A DNA stretch of 60,000 nucleotides from Cristatella mucedo (taxonomy: Eukaryota > Bryozoa > Phylactolaemata > Cristatellidae), in assembly GCA_009760855.2 (NCBI GenBank), contig WPIO01000063.1, positions 229,001 to 289,000 on the forward strand. Direction: 5' to 3'. Below the pieces are notes generated by a model, which worked only from the letters and a program-made list of their open reading frames with translations, had not been told where the DNA came from and ran no database searches. The first letter of the stretch is position 1. The number at the start of each line of letters is the position of its first letter. Below are positions 46,737 through 57,450 of the stretch, in pieces. The position numbers and the translations under genes were made by a program.

Positions 46737-49005
46737 TAACGCTACCGACAAGTATGGCTCTAAGATGACCACAATAGCACAAATGTATAACATCGACAAT
46801 TTAACCCGTTAAGCAACAGTCATTTTAAATATCCACACACGCTAACGAATACTGCCATACTCAAAACAATCACGGGCACGGTTATGCGCAATTGTGAGAG
46901 CTTCCATGACGATAAATAAGTCCATCTCTCGTCAATTCTGCATCCGGCCTTCTTGCCGGTAACATTGCTGCTATACAGTGGCAAGCAAATGGAATCACGA
47001 TTGGATAACGGTACATTCAAAAACAAGGCACTGGCAGCAGAAAGATGGCTTGTCTTCTTTGTACGAGTGAAGACTGTGAGATGAAACCTGTCCAAGCATG
47101 CCATGAGGGGCTCGTATAAAAAAATCTAAGGCCATCGAAAGCCCCCCCCACCCGAAGAAGTGATCGCAGCCAGACCGTGTCGCACTGAACAGATATGCAC
47201 TCTTCAATGGGAAGGCTAGCTTGACGCAGCTATCACAAAGGGGATGGCAGCTAGCCTGAAAACGACGAGTTGTCGGCTTGCCTATGCAACCATCAATCGG
47301 ATGACTTAGACCAGCAACTGAGAAGCAATCCAAATCCCCCCCAACATCGGCAACGATCTTTTCGAGTGGCTTTGGATTCGGTGGAAGTCGGCACAGTACG
47401 AGCCCCTTTCGAAGCAATGCAGGAGCTGTGCAATCGGTAACCAGCAAGATGAAGCAATCATCAAGAACCAAGGTGGGCATACTTCCCACGAAATAAGTTC
47501 GGCATTACTTTTTTTTTATATACGCCCGAGCTTGAAAAATATTATCAAGTATCCTGCACAGCTCCTGCAAGAATTTTAGCCATATCGTTGGTTAAGGTAG
47601 ATGCCAGTGGATATGCCTTTCAGTGGCCGTGTTGACCTTTCCACACTAGTGTAACACACACGCACGCACGCACACACACACACAGAGGCATGCACAAGCT
47701 CGTGCTGAGCGATGGTATGGAATTGGCAGGCTTGCATATATGTGCTGGTGGGGGGAGGGCAGTGAGTTGAGTGGAAAAGTGAAAAGCGAGATCGTGTGTC
47801 GTCAAAGACCACCTGAAAGAGTGCTATGTGGCTAATATTGCCGATTATGGCATCTATAGAAAGGTCACGACACCACCGATCAGAAGCTGATGTAATCCCC
47901 ATGAACCACTAGATCAACCAAAGTAGGTCAGTAAAGAAATCTCTACATGCCAAGCACACTGATATAAGCATGTTAGCCTTGCAATCGTGGGACAGCAAGC
48001 TCAGAAAGACGTGGTGCTTGAATCAAGTCACAAGCGTGTTCCAGTTAATTATGGCTCAGCTCGTTACCTGCACTGCAAAACTCCAAAATGTCGTCGGTGT
48101 CAGTGCTACAGTCAACCAGCACTACAGCACCAGAAGACAGCAGCGAACATTACCCAATGGGAAGGTATCTGGACAATACGGCCCCAAAAATGTGGCCAGG
48201 GCTGACCTGATTTAAGCTTAGCATATGGGTTGGTGAACAGCTCCTCGTGCGATTTTGATTGATCCAAACAAGTATTAGCATAATATATACAGCCGGCCTA
48301 AAGATTTCAGACCACTGGCACAGTAACGTGTGCAATTGAATTTTAACCAAACTGCCTCCTCAACTAATAGCTCAACGAAGCAGCGATTTCAAGATGTGCA
48401 ACAGCGCTGGTGACAAAGCCTGAAATTATGATAGCCAAATAAAGGGAAATGCACTCTTTTCGGCCAACTCAATAGGGAAGCCAACGGTTGATATGAGCCA
48501 TACGACCAACTGAAGCACTTTCATGGATCAGGCAGTGCTGGTGCACTATGATGACACTTAGCACCAATTTGACCAATCATCTGATTCAAGTAGCATACGT
48601 GTAGAATTCCAGCACCATTAAAAATTCCTTATCGGTAAATAAAAATAAATACCATGACGTGTTCCATCACACGAGCTGCGATGCTGTAATTTGGCTTGTG
48701 CATGCTGCCCCAACCAATATCATGATATGCATTAGGTGATCCCTCATACCTCAAGCCATATTGTGTATCTGCCGTCATGGTCAATGTCTCCAGCAGCAAT
48801 GCCTAGACTAGATCACACACTGCACTCAAGCCTGGCCCTTATTCGACTCCTATCCACTGGGTGACAAAGGAGCTCGGTCAAGCTGCCAAACTAGGCAACC
48901 TGCTAGCAAATGCTGATCAGCCTAAGTGGTTGACCAGACAAACCGCAAGACACGCTTAAAGCCAGAGTAGGCAAACATTTCGGGCAGCGCAACATAGGTA
49001 CCGAC
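46735..49005. other. neurabin-like intron, no supported feature
   Basis: A 164-codon minus frame (46995-47489) is the longest here. It has no family resemblance and no fitting splice sites, so I do not call it. A short (AC)n tract lies at 47655-47684. Confidence 0.4.
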
Positions 49006-49117
49006 CTCGAGGCCGCCGGGAAGGCTTCGCTTCCACTGGCCCAGCAGCAGCATCGTACGCAAGATCGTAGCTTGCCATAACTTTGGCTGCCTGCAGATCC
49101 AACTCCAAGCCACGGAC
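49006..49117 (-). CDS. PPP1R9: neurabin-like exon: end of coiled coil
   Basis: 112 bp, phase 0 to 1, acceptor ctttttag. Encodes VRGLELDLQAAKVMASYDLA then YDAAAGPVEAKPSRRPR. The donor (cgag|gtcggt) is weak, but its phase is exactly what the next exon needs. Confidence 0.75.
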
Positions 49118-49349
49118 CTAAAAAGAACGAGGCCAAAACCGTGCATCCCTGAAATACCTGTCGATGCAATGCCAGAATCTGCCAGAGAAGGCAAAGCCAG
49201 TTACTATGAAACCGTCTCAGCTGCTACGAAGCATGAGCTCACAGAAAACATTCGCCTGGACGTGATCATGGGTGGACAGCTGCACTGGCTCGACCAAGGA
49301 GCGGGTCGACGAGGCAAGCAAACTGCCAAGGTCACTAACCAAAGAGGTG

Positions 49350-49450
49350 ACACTAATAATGATAATAATACATTTGCATAGCACCCTCAGGGAGCTCTCT
49401 TTCTAGGCACTTTACATTTGCCGCAAAGTAAGCATGATCGAATCATTAAT
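49350..49450 (-). mobile_element. LINE 3' tail remnant
   Basis: Minus strand: aaatgtaaagtgcctagaaa, gagagctccctgagggtgct, then tgcaaatgtattattatc. Confidence 0.7.
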
Positions 49451-49498
49451 GGTAGCATCATGCTCCATATCATCACGCATAACATGATTAGATGTGAC

Positions 49499-49615
49499 CT
49501 AAGGTGCTCGCCCCGACCAAGGTCTGGCTGAGGTCGTGGACTCAAGCCCAGAGGCATATGTGAAGCGCCTTAATAGAGATTAAGTTCTCTTGGGGTGCTA
49601 TACAAATGAACTATA
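49499..49615 (+). repeat. SINE family A copy, 5'-truncated
   Basis: Begins aaggtgctcgccccgaccaa (A box lost), B box gtggactcaagccc, tail gagattaagttctcttgggg, then tgctatacaaatgaac. Confidence 0.9.
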
Positions 49616-49833
49616 TTTAAACAAATGCATGGGGTGAGCAAGCAAATGTGGTTAGTGGCAGCATGCACGCTCAAATTCAAGCAAGCAGTTGCAGATCACG
49701 CAAAATGATGGCGGATTGCTTCGGGGGGGGGGGCAAACACAGAAGCAGATCCAAGAGAAAACTAATGCAGAAGATACATCGACTCCGCAGAATGGAGTTC
49801 CCCAGTGGAAGATCGAGCCTGAAGAGCACTTAC

Positions 49834-49930
49834 CTTGTCCTGGAGGGCGGCCACCGTGTTGGCACACTGCCGCTCAGCATCGCGCTGCATTGCCACTGCC
49901 GAGTCCCGCTCCTGCGAGTGTTGCTGAGCT
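49834..49930 (-). CDS. PPP1R9: neurabin-like exon: coiled coil
   Basis: 97 bp, phase 2 to 0, acceptor ctctgcag, donor gacaag|gtaagt. Encodes AQQHSQERDSAVAMQRDAER then QCANTVAALQDK. Confidence 0.88.
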
Positions 49931-50116
49931 CTGCAGAGCGCGACAACAGACAGTGGTGCTTCAATTCACACGTGACACAACGGCCAACCCGCGATCAAGT
50001 GTCAAGTGCAGCAGCGGTCTAGCGGTGAGGCAGCTCCTCCGCTACATCTGCTGCAGACCAAGAGTGGCGAGCACAAGTGACTGCTCAGCGACCAGCGACT
50101 GTGCAAAAGTGCTTAC

Positions 50117-50184
50117 CTCCGTTCGCTGTCCTGAGTTGCTTGCTCGGCAGCCTTGCAGCGCTGACTCAGCAGCACACACTCGTC
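50117..50184 (-). CDS. PPP1R9: neurabin-like exon: coiled coil
   Basis: 68 bp, phase 0 to 2, acceptor tgcctag, donor cggag|gtaagc. Encodes DECVLLSQRCKAAEQATQDS then ER. Confidence 0.85.
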
Positions 50185-50924
50185 CTAGGCATGGCAAGTA
50201 ACAGGCAAGCGATGAAACGGCAGCTGAAGATTGATGCTCAGAGGGCATGGAGGTAGGCTCAAAGACGATAGGGATGCTTTGAGGTGGCAGAACACTGAGG
50301 CAGTCAAAAAACGGGGGATGGGGGAGGAAAGAATGCTCAAGTCGGCGAACGTAATAAAGCTCTGAAAAAGCCAGCAATCCACATGCGAAAAGCCAGCATT
50401 TCATCAAGCAGCTTGGCAAAGAGTTACACTAAGCCCGACTGAACGGGAAGGGTGACTGATACGCTGCACGCGTGCCGAAGGCAGCTGCCGTTGAGGCGGC
50501 CGCAGGACAATAAACAGTACCGCCACACAGGATGATGGCAAGCAGAGCCAGCTGCAGCCAATACATAGTGTGTCCAAACAAGCGCCGCCATCGGTTGTTG
50601 GCTCTTTGCCATAGGCGAGAAATGAACGGATGGATAAATCGGCGGCCTTGGTGAGAAAACTTGCAGCCAAGTTGGTAACCAAGATGTCGCCAAGAGGAAG
50701 CCGAAACCCTGGCTGGCCATCTTTTGAACAGACGTGTCCGATAGGAGGTCAGGCCGAGGGCATCCTCCCCCTCAGTGGCATGGCGGCCCTGTTTCATCGC
50801 GACCCTTCCCAGTGAGGTCAAGGTGGATAGCAGGAGGGGGACCCTCCTGCACCACCCCTTCTGCACACGCGACGAGCAAGCAATATCGCTCGTGAAGAGC
50901 AGTGATGATGCAGCAAGCACTCAC

Positions 50925-51014
50925 GCGCTTCTTCTGAAGCTGCAGCTCCATCTCAGAGCAGTGCCTTTCAATATTTGCTACAATTTCGTCGTGAACGGCC
51001 CCCATCGCATGAAG
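50925..51014 (-). CDS. PPP1R9: neurabin-like exon: coiled coil
   Basis: 90 bp, phase 0 to 0, acceptor ctgttgcag, donor aagcgc|gtgagt. Encodes LHAMGAVHDEIVANIERHCS then EMELQLQKKR, amphipathic and heptad-compatible. Confidence 0.88.
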
Positions 51015-51123
51015 CTGCAACAGAGCAGGGCAGAGAACATGAGATGGCAAAAGAGCACGTGGAGTGACCGGCACGAACAGTGAACCAAGGCAACGTCAGA
51101 AGCGACGGAGCTTTTGTCTAACA

Positions 51124-51305
51124 TAGCGGTTCTCAACTTGTGGGTCGGGACCCCTTTGAGTGTCGAACACGTTCACGGGTCGCCTAAGACCATAGGAAAA
51201 CACGCATTTCCACATTTTGCATGCAATAATTTTATGGCTGGGGGTCGCCACAAAATGAGGAATTGTATTAAAGGATCGCGGCATTAGGAAGGCTGAGAAC
51301 CACTG
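51124..51305. mobile_element. SPIN-like hAT miniature element (non-autonomous)
   Basis: 182 bp with terminal inverted repeats: left tagcggttctcaacttgtgg, right (complement) cagtggttctcagccttcct. Internal strings gggtcgcctaagacca, ggaaaacac, aataattttatgg and gcggcattaggaagg match, from memory, the short SPIN elements of tetrapods (rodent form known as URR1). SPIN is a Buster-group hAT. A candidate 8-bp target duplication, gtctaaca (51116-51123) and gtctagca (51309-51316), has the central TA typical of this group but leaves three extra bases at the right end. It lies in the neurabin-like intron 51015-51903. The 73-codon frame across it is incidental. Confidence 0.85.
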
Positions 51306-51903
51306 CCGGTCTAGCATTTCAAGACCTTGTAAGAGCTGAACAAGTTTGGGCGCTGCTCTTATGGAGCTACGATGCCGACGTTCGAGCCAGCCATCTCAAA
51401 TAACGGTCGGTTCGAGATGGATTTTTGGCCTACAGCGCACGAGCAAGTAAAAACGACACAAAACAACAGGAAGCATGCAAGGGTCATTGCACTGACGTCG
51501 CCATCTCGGTCTTCTTTTTTTCTGGACTGCATTCAACTTCTCTGACCGAAATTGGAGCACTCGGCCGACCTGCGAGGCTAGCTTAAGAGGACCCACGAGA
51601 ATCTGCTGCTCCCTATTCGTCGGCACTAACAGCTGGTGCCGTGCAAAATATATGAGCAAACTAATAGAAAACAGTACATTCGCAAAGGCAGGCCCGGCAG
51701 CCATTGCTAGAGCTGGGCGGGCACGGTCTACATGTCAAAGAGTTGTCGAGAATGGTTGAAAAGTCGAAGGGCTCGCACGACGAGGTCTCAGCTCGCACAG
51801 CAGGCCACGAGTGAGCTCTCGCGCAAGATTAACAAAAATCGGCTACACCTCCCCACCCCATCCTCGTGGCTGCAGAGTGAAGTTAGCAGCTAAATCCACT
51901 TGC

Positions 51904-53445
51904 CTTGCTTTGCAGGGCAGCCGCTTGCTTTTCTGCAGCTGAACATCTCGCCTCCAGCTCACGGCGCTCGGTGTCCAACTCGCGACACTTGAGCAACAGC
52001 ACCTCGTTCTCTGCTGCCAACCCGTCGCCGCTGCCCTTGGTCGGCTCCGACGCAGAGAACGGTCCATCGGGCCGTGTGTGGCCCGAGCTCGGTCCGACGA
52101 GGGACGCAGCAGCCGTGCGCCCGTCGCCGTCGGCTGAGGACGCGGGCTCGTGCCCAGCCGAGACCGACACCTTGCCGACGACGAACGAAGGAGCGCTCGG
52201 CTCGAACGGGTTGCGTGGCTGCACGGCAGCAAACTCGGAAGCGTCTACAGGCAGCGGCGAGCCAACAGCAGCAGCAGCAGCGACGGCCGACTGCTGTAAA
52301 ACGACAGGTTGGTCGGACGTGCCGGGAGCCGTGACAGCCGCCGTCTGGCGTCCCACGGAAGAGGAAACCGGGCCGCTGCCAAGAGGCTGGTCGGTCGCGC
52401 CGCTGCCACCACCACCACCTCCGCCGCCGCCGGTAGCCGGGGAAGCAAAGAACGCGGACCTCGCAGCAGCCGACGATGGCCTCTTGCCGATGGCGGCATG
52501 GTCGGGCGGCAGTACGCGTGGTGGTGTCGCCGGAGGCGCGAGCGGCAAGCGATCGTGCAAGCCCGGCAGAGCCGCAGAGCCGGTGGGTGACGACAGTGGA
52601 GGTGCCAGAGGCGCTTCGACGGAGGCTTGCCTCCTCACGTGATCGACACTGCTGCAGCTGCCACTAGCCGCTGCCGCAGCAGCAGTGGCCGCGAAGGCCG
52701 CGGCCGAGTCGGCACTTCGAGGCGAGCGCTCCGGTACGGCGGGCGGGCGGCTGTACAGCCGCTCGGGTACTTCGGGCTTTACGACATCCAGAGCGCTGCC
52801 AGCAGCCGTCGCGACCGACGGTGCAGCAGCAGCAGCGTCGCTGCCAGCCACGGGGCCATGCTCTGTGCTCGCGGTGTCGCCACGGTCGAGCGCCAGCGTG
52901 GCCACAGGCAGCATGGCGAGCGGCTTTGGAGGCCGCTCTGGCGGCTCGGGAGCGCCGGGCAGCGGTGGCGGCGGCAGAGAAGGCGGCAGGCTGTCGGCCG
53001 GTGAGGGTGGCTGGCTCGATCTGGCACTGCCGCCAGCTGCGCCGGCCGCTGTGTGGAACGGGTCGGCTGCTGCTGCCGCTGCTGCTGCTCCTCCTCCGGA
53101 AGGGCTGCGCACTGCTGCAGGGAAGTCGACCCCACCAGGCCTCGTCCTGTCATACGGCTGTCCCAGCTGCTCTGACGCCAGCGAAGCCATGCCGGCCGAC
53201 AGCGACGAGATGGGAAGTGGCAGGTCAGGCGGCAGGCGTCGAAGTGGCCTCTCTGGCACCGCGGGTGGAGCCGCGGGTAGAGGCGGCGAGCCCGGTGAGG
53301 TGGCGCTGCTCTCGGCGGCAAACATTCCTCCTGAAACACCAGCTTCCGGCGCCTTCACGCCGACGTCAGATCCGAACCGCGAAGGTAAGAGTGGAGGTGG
53401 TAGCTGTCGTCTGGCATCAGTGTCAGCAGTGCTTGATGAAGACGG
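51904..53445 (-). CDS. PPP1R9: neurabin-like long exon: Pro/Ala/Gly/Ser-rich insert, start of coiled coil
   Basis: 1542 bp, 514 codons, phase 0 to 0, acceptor gctcaacag. The first ~460 residues are disordered: several Pro-rich PxVPERP and PPAVPERSP motifs (possible SH3 ligands), runs of Ala and Gly, and acidic/Ser patches. The end switches to heptad-like sequence: LLLKCRELDTERRELEARC then AAEKQAAALQSK. The frame continues into the intron. I place the end at a GC donor (gcaag|gcaagt) because that phase joins the next exon. A comparable insert is absent from the vertebrate proteins I know. Antisense open frames here are shadows. Confidence 0.88.
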
Positions 53446-53504
53446 CTGTTGAGCAGGAAGAAAAAGAAAAGATAGTTGACAGGAAAACTGCAGCAACGTG
53501 CATA

Positions 53505-53735
53505 CAGAAAGAGAGAGCAAGAGATGAAGGAAATGAGGCGTTGAAGAGGGGAAGGTAAGGATAATGAGGGAAGAATGGAGGGGAAGGGGAAGGGGAAGGG
53601 AGGGGAAAAGAAAGGGGTGGGGAGAAAGGGAGAGACGTGAGTAAGAAGGGAGAGAGGGGAAGAGAGATAGAATGAGAGAAGGACAGAGGAACAGAGAGAG
53701 GGACAGACAGACAGAGAGACAGACAGAGGAACACA
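53505..53735 (+). repeat. polypurine tract with G-quadruplex motif
   Basis: About 230 bases almost all A/G on the plus strand. At 53580-53605 five G runs of 3-4 are spaced by one or two A (gggg-aa-gggg-aa-gggg), a classic G4 motif. On the transcribed (minus) sense it forms the pyrimidine-rich region 60-290 bases upstream of the long exon's acceptor. Confidence 0.9.
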
Positions 53736-53908
53736 GAGCGCACATGCACAGAGGCAGCAACACTGACCAAGACCATGAGAGGAAAGATAGAAGGAGACCA
53801 AGACAAGAGAAGACGAACATGCCACATATAAGCATTCACAAAATAGCCACGAAGCGCTGGCCAGCATACAGTCTTGTGATAGCAGTCACAGCACTACAGC
53901 TAACGCAC

Positions 53909-54068
53909 TTCGACATCACAGCTGCTTGCCGGTGGCTGCAGCGGCTTCTCCTTGGTTTTCAGCTGCTGCTGCTGCTGCTGCTCTTTAATTTTGTCCCGAG
54001 CAAGGGACTGCTCGATGAGGCGGGCCACTTCGCTACTTGCAGGATTCCTCTCTCGTCCTACTAAGAAC
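53909..54068 (-). CDS. PPP1R9: neurabin-like exon: PDZ end and Gln-rich start of linker
   Basis: 160 bp, phase 2 to 0, acceptor tcgtcag. It encodes FLVGRERNPASSEVARLIEQ then SLARDKI, the conserved segment directly after the PDZ, followed by six glutamines and a Lys/Pro-rich stretch. I chose the donor gaa|gtgcgt. A GC donor after ccaccg (ccg|gcaagc) would also keep phase 0 and shorten the exon by eight codons. Confidence 0.85.
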
Positions 54069-54414
54069 CTGACGAGAAAAGAAAAGGAGGATAGCACACA
54101 AGCAGTCAGCTACCGGGCAGCCACTCGCATAGGAAGCACCCACTTTGACTGCTTTAAGAAAAAAACGTGGCAGCAGCCACAACAGACAAGAATCAGCCAC
54201 GTGCTTTCACAACCTTAGGCAAGTAGCAAAAAACCGCCCAAAACACCTGATGGGGGACAGACTGCCGACTGAAGCAGAAAAGCCAGCACGGAACAAAGCA
54301 ATCACGGCAGCACCGACTGCCTGAGTACACCAAAGGCTGAGACCATAGAGTCCTGAAAAGGAAACTACAAACGATTACCTGCCACGGCAAGATTGGCAAT
54401 TTGCTTCTTTTACA

Positions 54415-54478
54415 GCGAGTTGTAAAGCGTCTGCATAGAGATTTGATTCTCTTAGGGTGCTATACAAAAGACTTATTA
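54415..54478 (+). repeat. SINE family A / LINE tail fragment
   Basis: ttgtaaagcgtctgcataga, gatttgattctcttagggtg, ctatacaaaagacttatta. Only the tail remains, so it cannot be assigned to SINE or LINE. Confidence 0.7.
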
Positions 54479-54845
54479 TTTGCATTTATGTTATTAAGCT
54501 CGCAATTTCAAGATAGGGCCCTTACCGAGTGCGCCAGCGCATCGAAGGGATGGCAGGCAGCAGGCAGCGTGCCCCCAACGTTCATACTGCACATCGTGTG
54601 GTGGGGGGCCTCAGGGAAGCAAACGGTCAACTCCACACGGCAGCCACGTTAATAGTACGACTATCCTAGTGCCTCGATGCCCCCCTCTCCGGCCAGGCGC
54701 TCACTATCCAGGGGTGCAACACCGAAGGTCACCGGACTGCAAATGCATCGCGATCGGTTATGCCAGGGAGGAGCGGTGAGCATCGCCGACCCATCCGTGG
54801 CAGCACGATCAGCGGCCGGGGAGTAGCAAGTGCAAGTAATCTTAC

Positions 54846-54950
54846 CGCACGAGGCCACTCGTGGTCCGTATGACAGACGCAGCATAGGCCTGCGTCACAC
54901 CCACCAGGCTCTTGCCGTCCACCTCAATGATCTGATCATTCACCTGTATC
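54846..54950 (-). CDS. PPP1R9: neurabin-like exon: C-terminal half of PDZ
   Basis: 105 bp, phase 2 to 2, acceptor atcccag, donor gtgcg|gtaag. It encodes [20 protein letters not shown] and [12 protein letters not shown], closely matching neurabin PDZ sequence (the VNDxxxEVDGxSLVGVTQ stretch). Confidence 0.95.
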
Positions 54951-55163
54951 CTGGGATGCAAGAAGACAACTGTCCATGCGCAGGTTTAGGCCACAGGCAG
55001 CCGGCGACATGTTGCTGGCCCTGCCCGTGCGGGCCAGGAGGCAGCCGAAGCATTAAAAGCAGCGACAAGAAGACGCCATCGCACGATGGCTAGCAACTCT
55101 CCTGCTCAAGAGAGGAACCAATTTCTCAGCTGTCTGTCTTTCTCTGTCTCTACTGAATGTCTG

Positions 55164-55274
<111 letters not shown>

Positions 55275-55275
55275 C

Positions 55276-55396
55276 CTGCCATCTTTAGCAGCCATGCCTC
55301 CCTGTGTAAGAGTCTTAATAAATATGCCTAGCTTCTCGAGGCCAGCATCTGCTCCAACTCCCATGCCGATAATACTGAATCCAAGCCCTTCAGCTC
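55276..55396 (-). CDS. PPP1R9: neurabin-like exon: N-terminal half of PDZ
   Basis: 121 bp, phase 1 to 2, acceptor gttttag, donor ggcag|gtaaag. It encodes [20 protein letters not shown] and [12 protein letters not shown]. The peptide-carboxylate loop reads GLGF, the classic PDZ form. A long CT repeat begins six bases past the exon, right at the donor. Confidence 0.95.
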
Positions 55397-55479
55397 CTAA
55401 AACAATAATAAGCAGTTTTAGTAACCATTGTTATAAAATAAACGGTAGCTGCTGTCAGCGGGGTTGTGTCCAGGCCGTC

Positions 55480-55700
55480 AGGATTATGGACTAGCCGAGC
55501 AGTTTCCGGACCTTAAACCACTCGAGCATTTGTGGGGTGAGGTTGAGGAACGGTTACAGCAATAGATGCCCATATTACACCCACTGACACGCTTTTTGAA
55601 CACTTATTGTACAGCTTGGGGTAGCTTACCAGCAGATGTTCATGAGCAATTGATCAGCTCTTCGTCTGGGCAGGTCCAACACGACAATGCAAATACAGAA
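55480..55700 (+). pseudogene. Tc1/mariner-type transposase 3' relic
   Basis: Plus strand reads GLAEQFPDLKPLEHLWGEVE then ERLQQ, stop, and WGSLPADVHEQLISS. This matches the C-terminal SPDLNPIEHLWGE block of Tc1-type transposases, which carries the last catalytic acidic residue, plus the following region. The rest is missing or unrecognisable. It lies in a neurabin-like intron, in antisense. Confidence 0.75.
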
Positions 55701-56103
55701 GATGCAACGTCACTTTAACCAAATAAATTAAGCACGACTCGTGGTAATTGTGGAAACGTGTTGCCTTTTATAATTGCAACCCATGAACATACTTTTGGTG
55801 ACAGCAACATTCAATTTACTAAAAATGCAGGCTAGTAGGCAACTGTTATGACTGTTGCCTCAGGAGCCCAAATATGTTCTGGTTTTGAGTGTGTCTCTTT
55901 ATTATCATGCTCTTGCCTACCTACTGAAAATATAGGTCAAAAAACAGATGCTCAGTCACCGGTCCAGGTCATACCAAAAGTGCACACTGGCATTTAAGGT
56001 CGGGGGGGGGAGGGACTTGCTGATTACATCATCTGCCCACCCGAATGGAGCAAATAATATAAAACTCGTTTGGCAGTAAGTGTTCAACCATTAAATGTAT
56101 ATA

Positions 56104-56255
56104 TAATTCATCTGTATAGCACCCTAAGAGAACTTCGGGCACTTTACATTTGCCACGGGCCCCGAGCCCAGGAACTCGGTGTCATCAAATACATTCACTT
56201 TGACCTCGGTCGTTAAGGGCAAGCACCTTAACCACTGGGCCAAACCAGCATGGCA
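56104..56255 (-). repeat. SINE family A copy, long-middle variant
   Basis: Minus strand: gctggtttggcccagtggtt, aaggtgcttgcccttaacga, then the extra segment aagtgaatgtatttgatgac, B box gggctcggggccc (diverged) and tail gaagttctcttagggtgcta. Confidence 0.87.
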
Positions 56256-56559
56256 TTGTCTAGTTACCAGGCAAACCTTTTCACACACTCGAATGCATCG
56301 AACTAGGTCTGCTCTGAAGAAGTTTTGCTCCTCTGACTAAGTACATGGTATGCCCTTGCCAAGATAGCTTATGGTTTACTGTAGATGTCACACTAGCTAG
56401 GAATACTAAGCACAAGGTTGAAACAGCATATAAAAATTAGGACTGACTGTCCATCGACTAGCATATGAGGATTACTGTAGGTTTTACCAATCCACGATAG
56501 CTAAGGCAAAGTCTAGCTTATATTCGAACGAAGTGGTGCACAGTCCAAAAATGATTATG

Positions 56560-56905
56560 TCAAAAACATCAAATGCCTCCTTCACCCCACCCTAGTCTGC
56601 AAGATATCAGGCGACCTTTGCAGTTAACAACCCGATCATTTGTCTAGCTTGTCCCTATTAGTCCACATCCAAAATTAATTTTCACTAGATGAGCACATCA
56701 GTTCCACAGTCAAGTGTGCCTACTTGCACATACATAGCAATGCAAAAATGTGGGCCTGCTTTGCGTGCTCATGCTGTGCACGTTATTACTAACCCTATTG
56801 ACATGCTCGCTGTAAAGCATGTGTAAAGTGCATAGAAAGATATGTTGTCCTCTGAGGGTGCTATATAAATGCCTTATCATTACAATCATTATTATTATTA
56901 TGGAA
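56560..56905 (+). mobile_element. L2-like LINE relic with internal deletion
   Basis: ATSVKCAYLHIHSNAKMWAC-like sequence (HISSTVKxAY region) jumps directly to the 3' tail gtgtaaagtgcatagaaaga, ctctgagggtgctatataaa, ending attattattatt. The reverse transcriptase C-terminus between them is deleted. Confidence 0.7.
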
Positions 56906-56929
56906 AACATAACCAGGCCGGTCCATGCA

Positions 56930-57450
56930 TGTGTGACATCTCCTAACTAGGCTTACATAACTCACTGCTTGCAGGTCCTCCAGCCTGTGCAATAAGACCC
57001 TTACAACTGAAGTAAAACTCGGCAGCTAGGCTGATACGTTGTAAACAGTGCACTTGCCCCATTACACCACTACCCACCGATCTGCTTATTGCTGCTTATT
57101 AAGCAGCACATCGAATTCCGAGTTTTGTCACTAACTTTTTTAAGTTCCCACATTCTCTTGCTCCATTCTCACCCCCTACCTACCTGTAATTGAATCGAGC
57201 ATCTTGTCGCACCATTAGACTCATTCTTATTCTAGCCGACAAACCTTACCCCTATCTAAAATCGACTCTCTTGGAGATCGTACCTTCAGTTCCCGATGCT
57301 TGGAGCTCACTGCCGACTGAAATTACATAATATCATAATTTTATAAGATACAAAAATAAACTAAAAATCAGCCTGCTTCACATAGCCTGTGCTCTGTCCG
57401 AGCGACTGTAATTATGTGCTGGCACAAAACGTAACTGCACACTGTGACTA
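56930..57450 (+). mobile_element. L2-like LINE relic
   Basis: Corresponds to the region from VHACVTSxLDY through QNSAARLIR and HITPL to EFRVLSLTF of L2-type ORF2. Highly decayed. A tail remnant follows at 57690-57850, itself apparently doubled. Confidence 0.65.

Noticed and set aside
46995-47489. 164-codon minus-strand frame in a neurabin-like intron
   Set aside because: No recognisable family and no acceptor/donor pair with a fitting phase.
51905-53558. Long plus-strand frames of 245-255 codons opposite the long neurabin-like exon
   Set aside because: GC-rich antisense shadow; the minus frame has splice signals, phase agreement and heptad sequence leading into the next exons.
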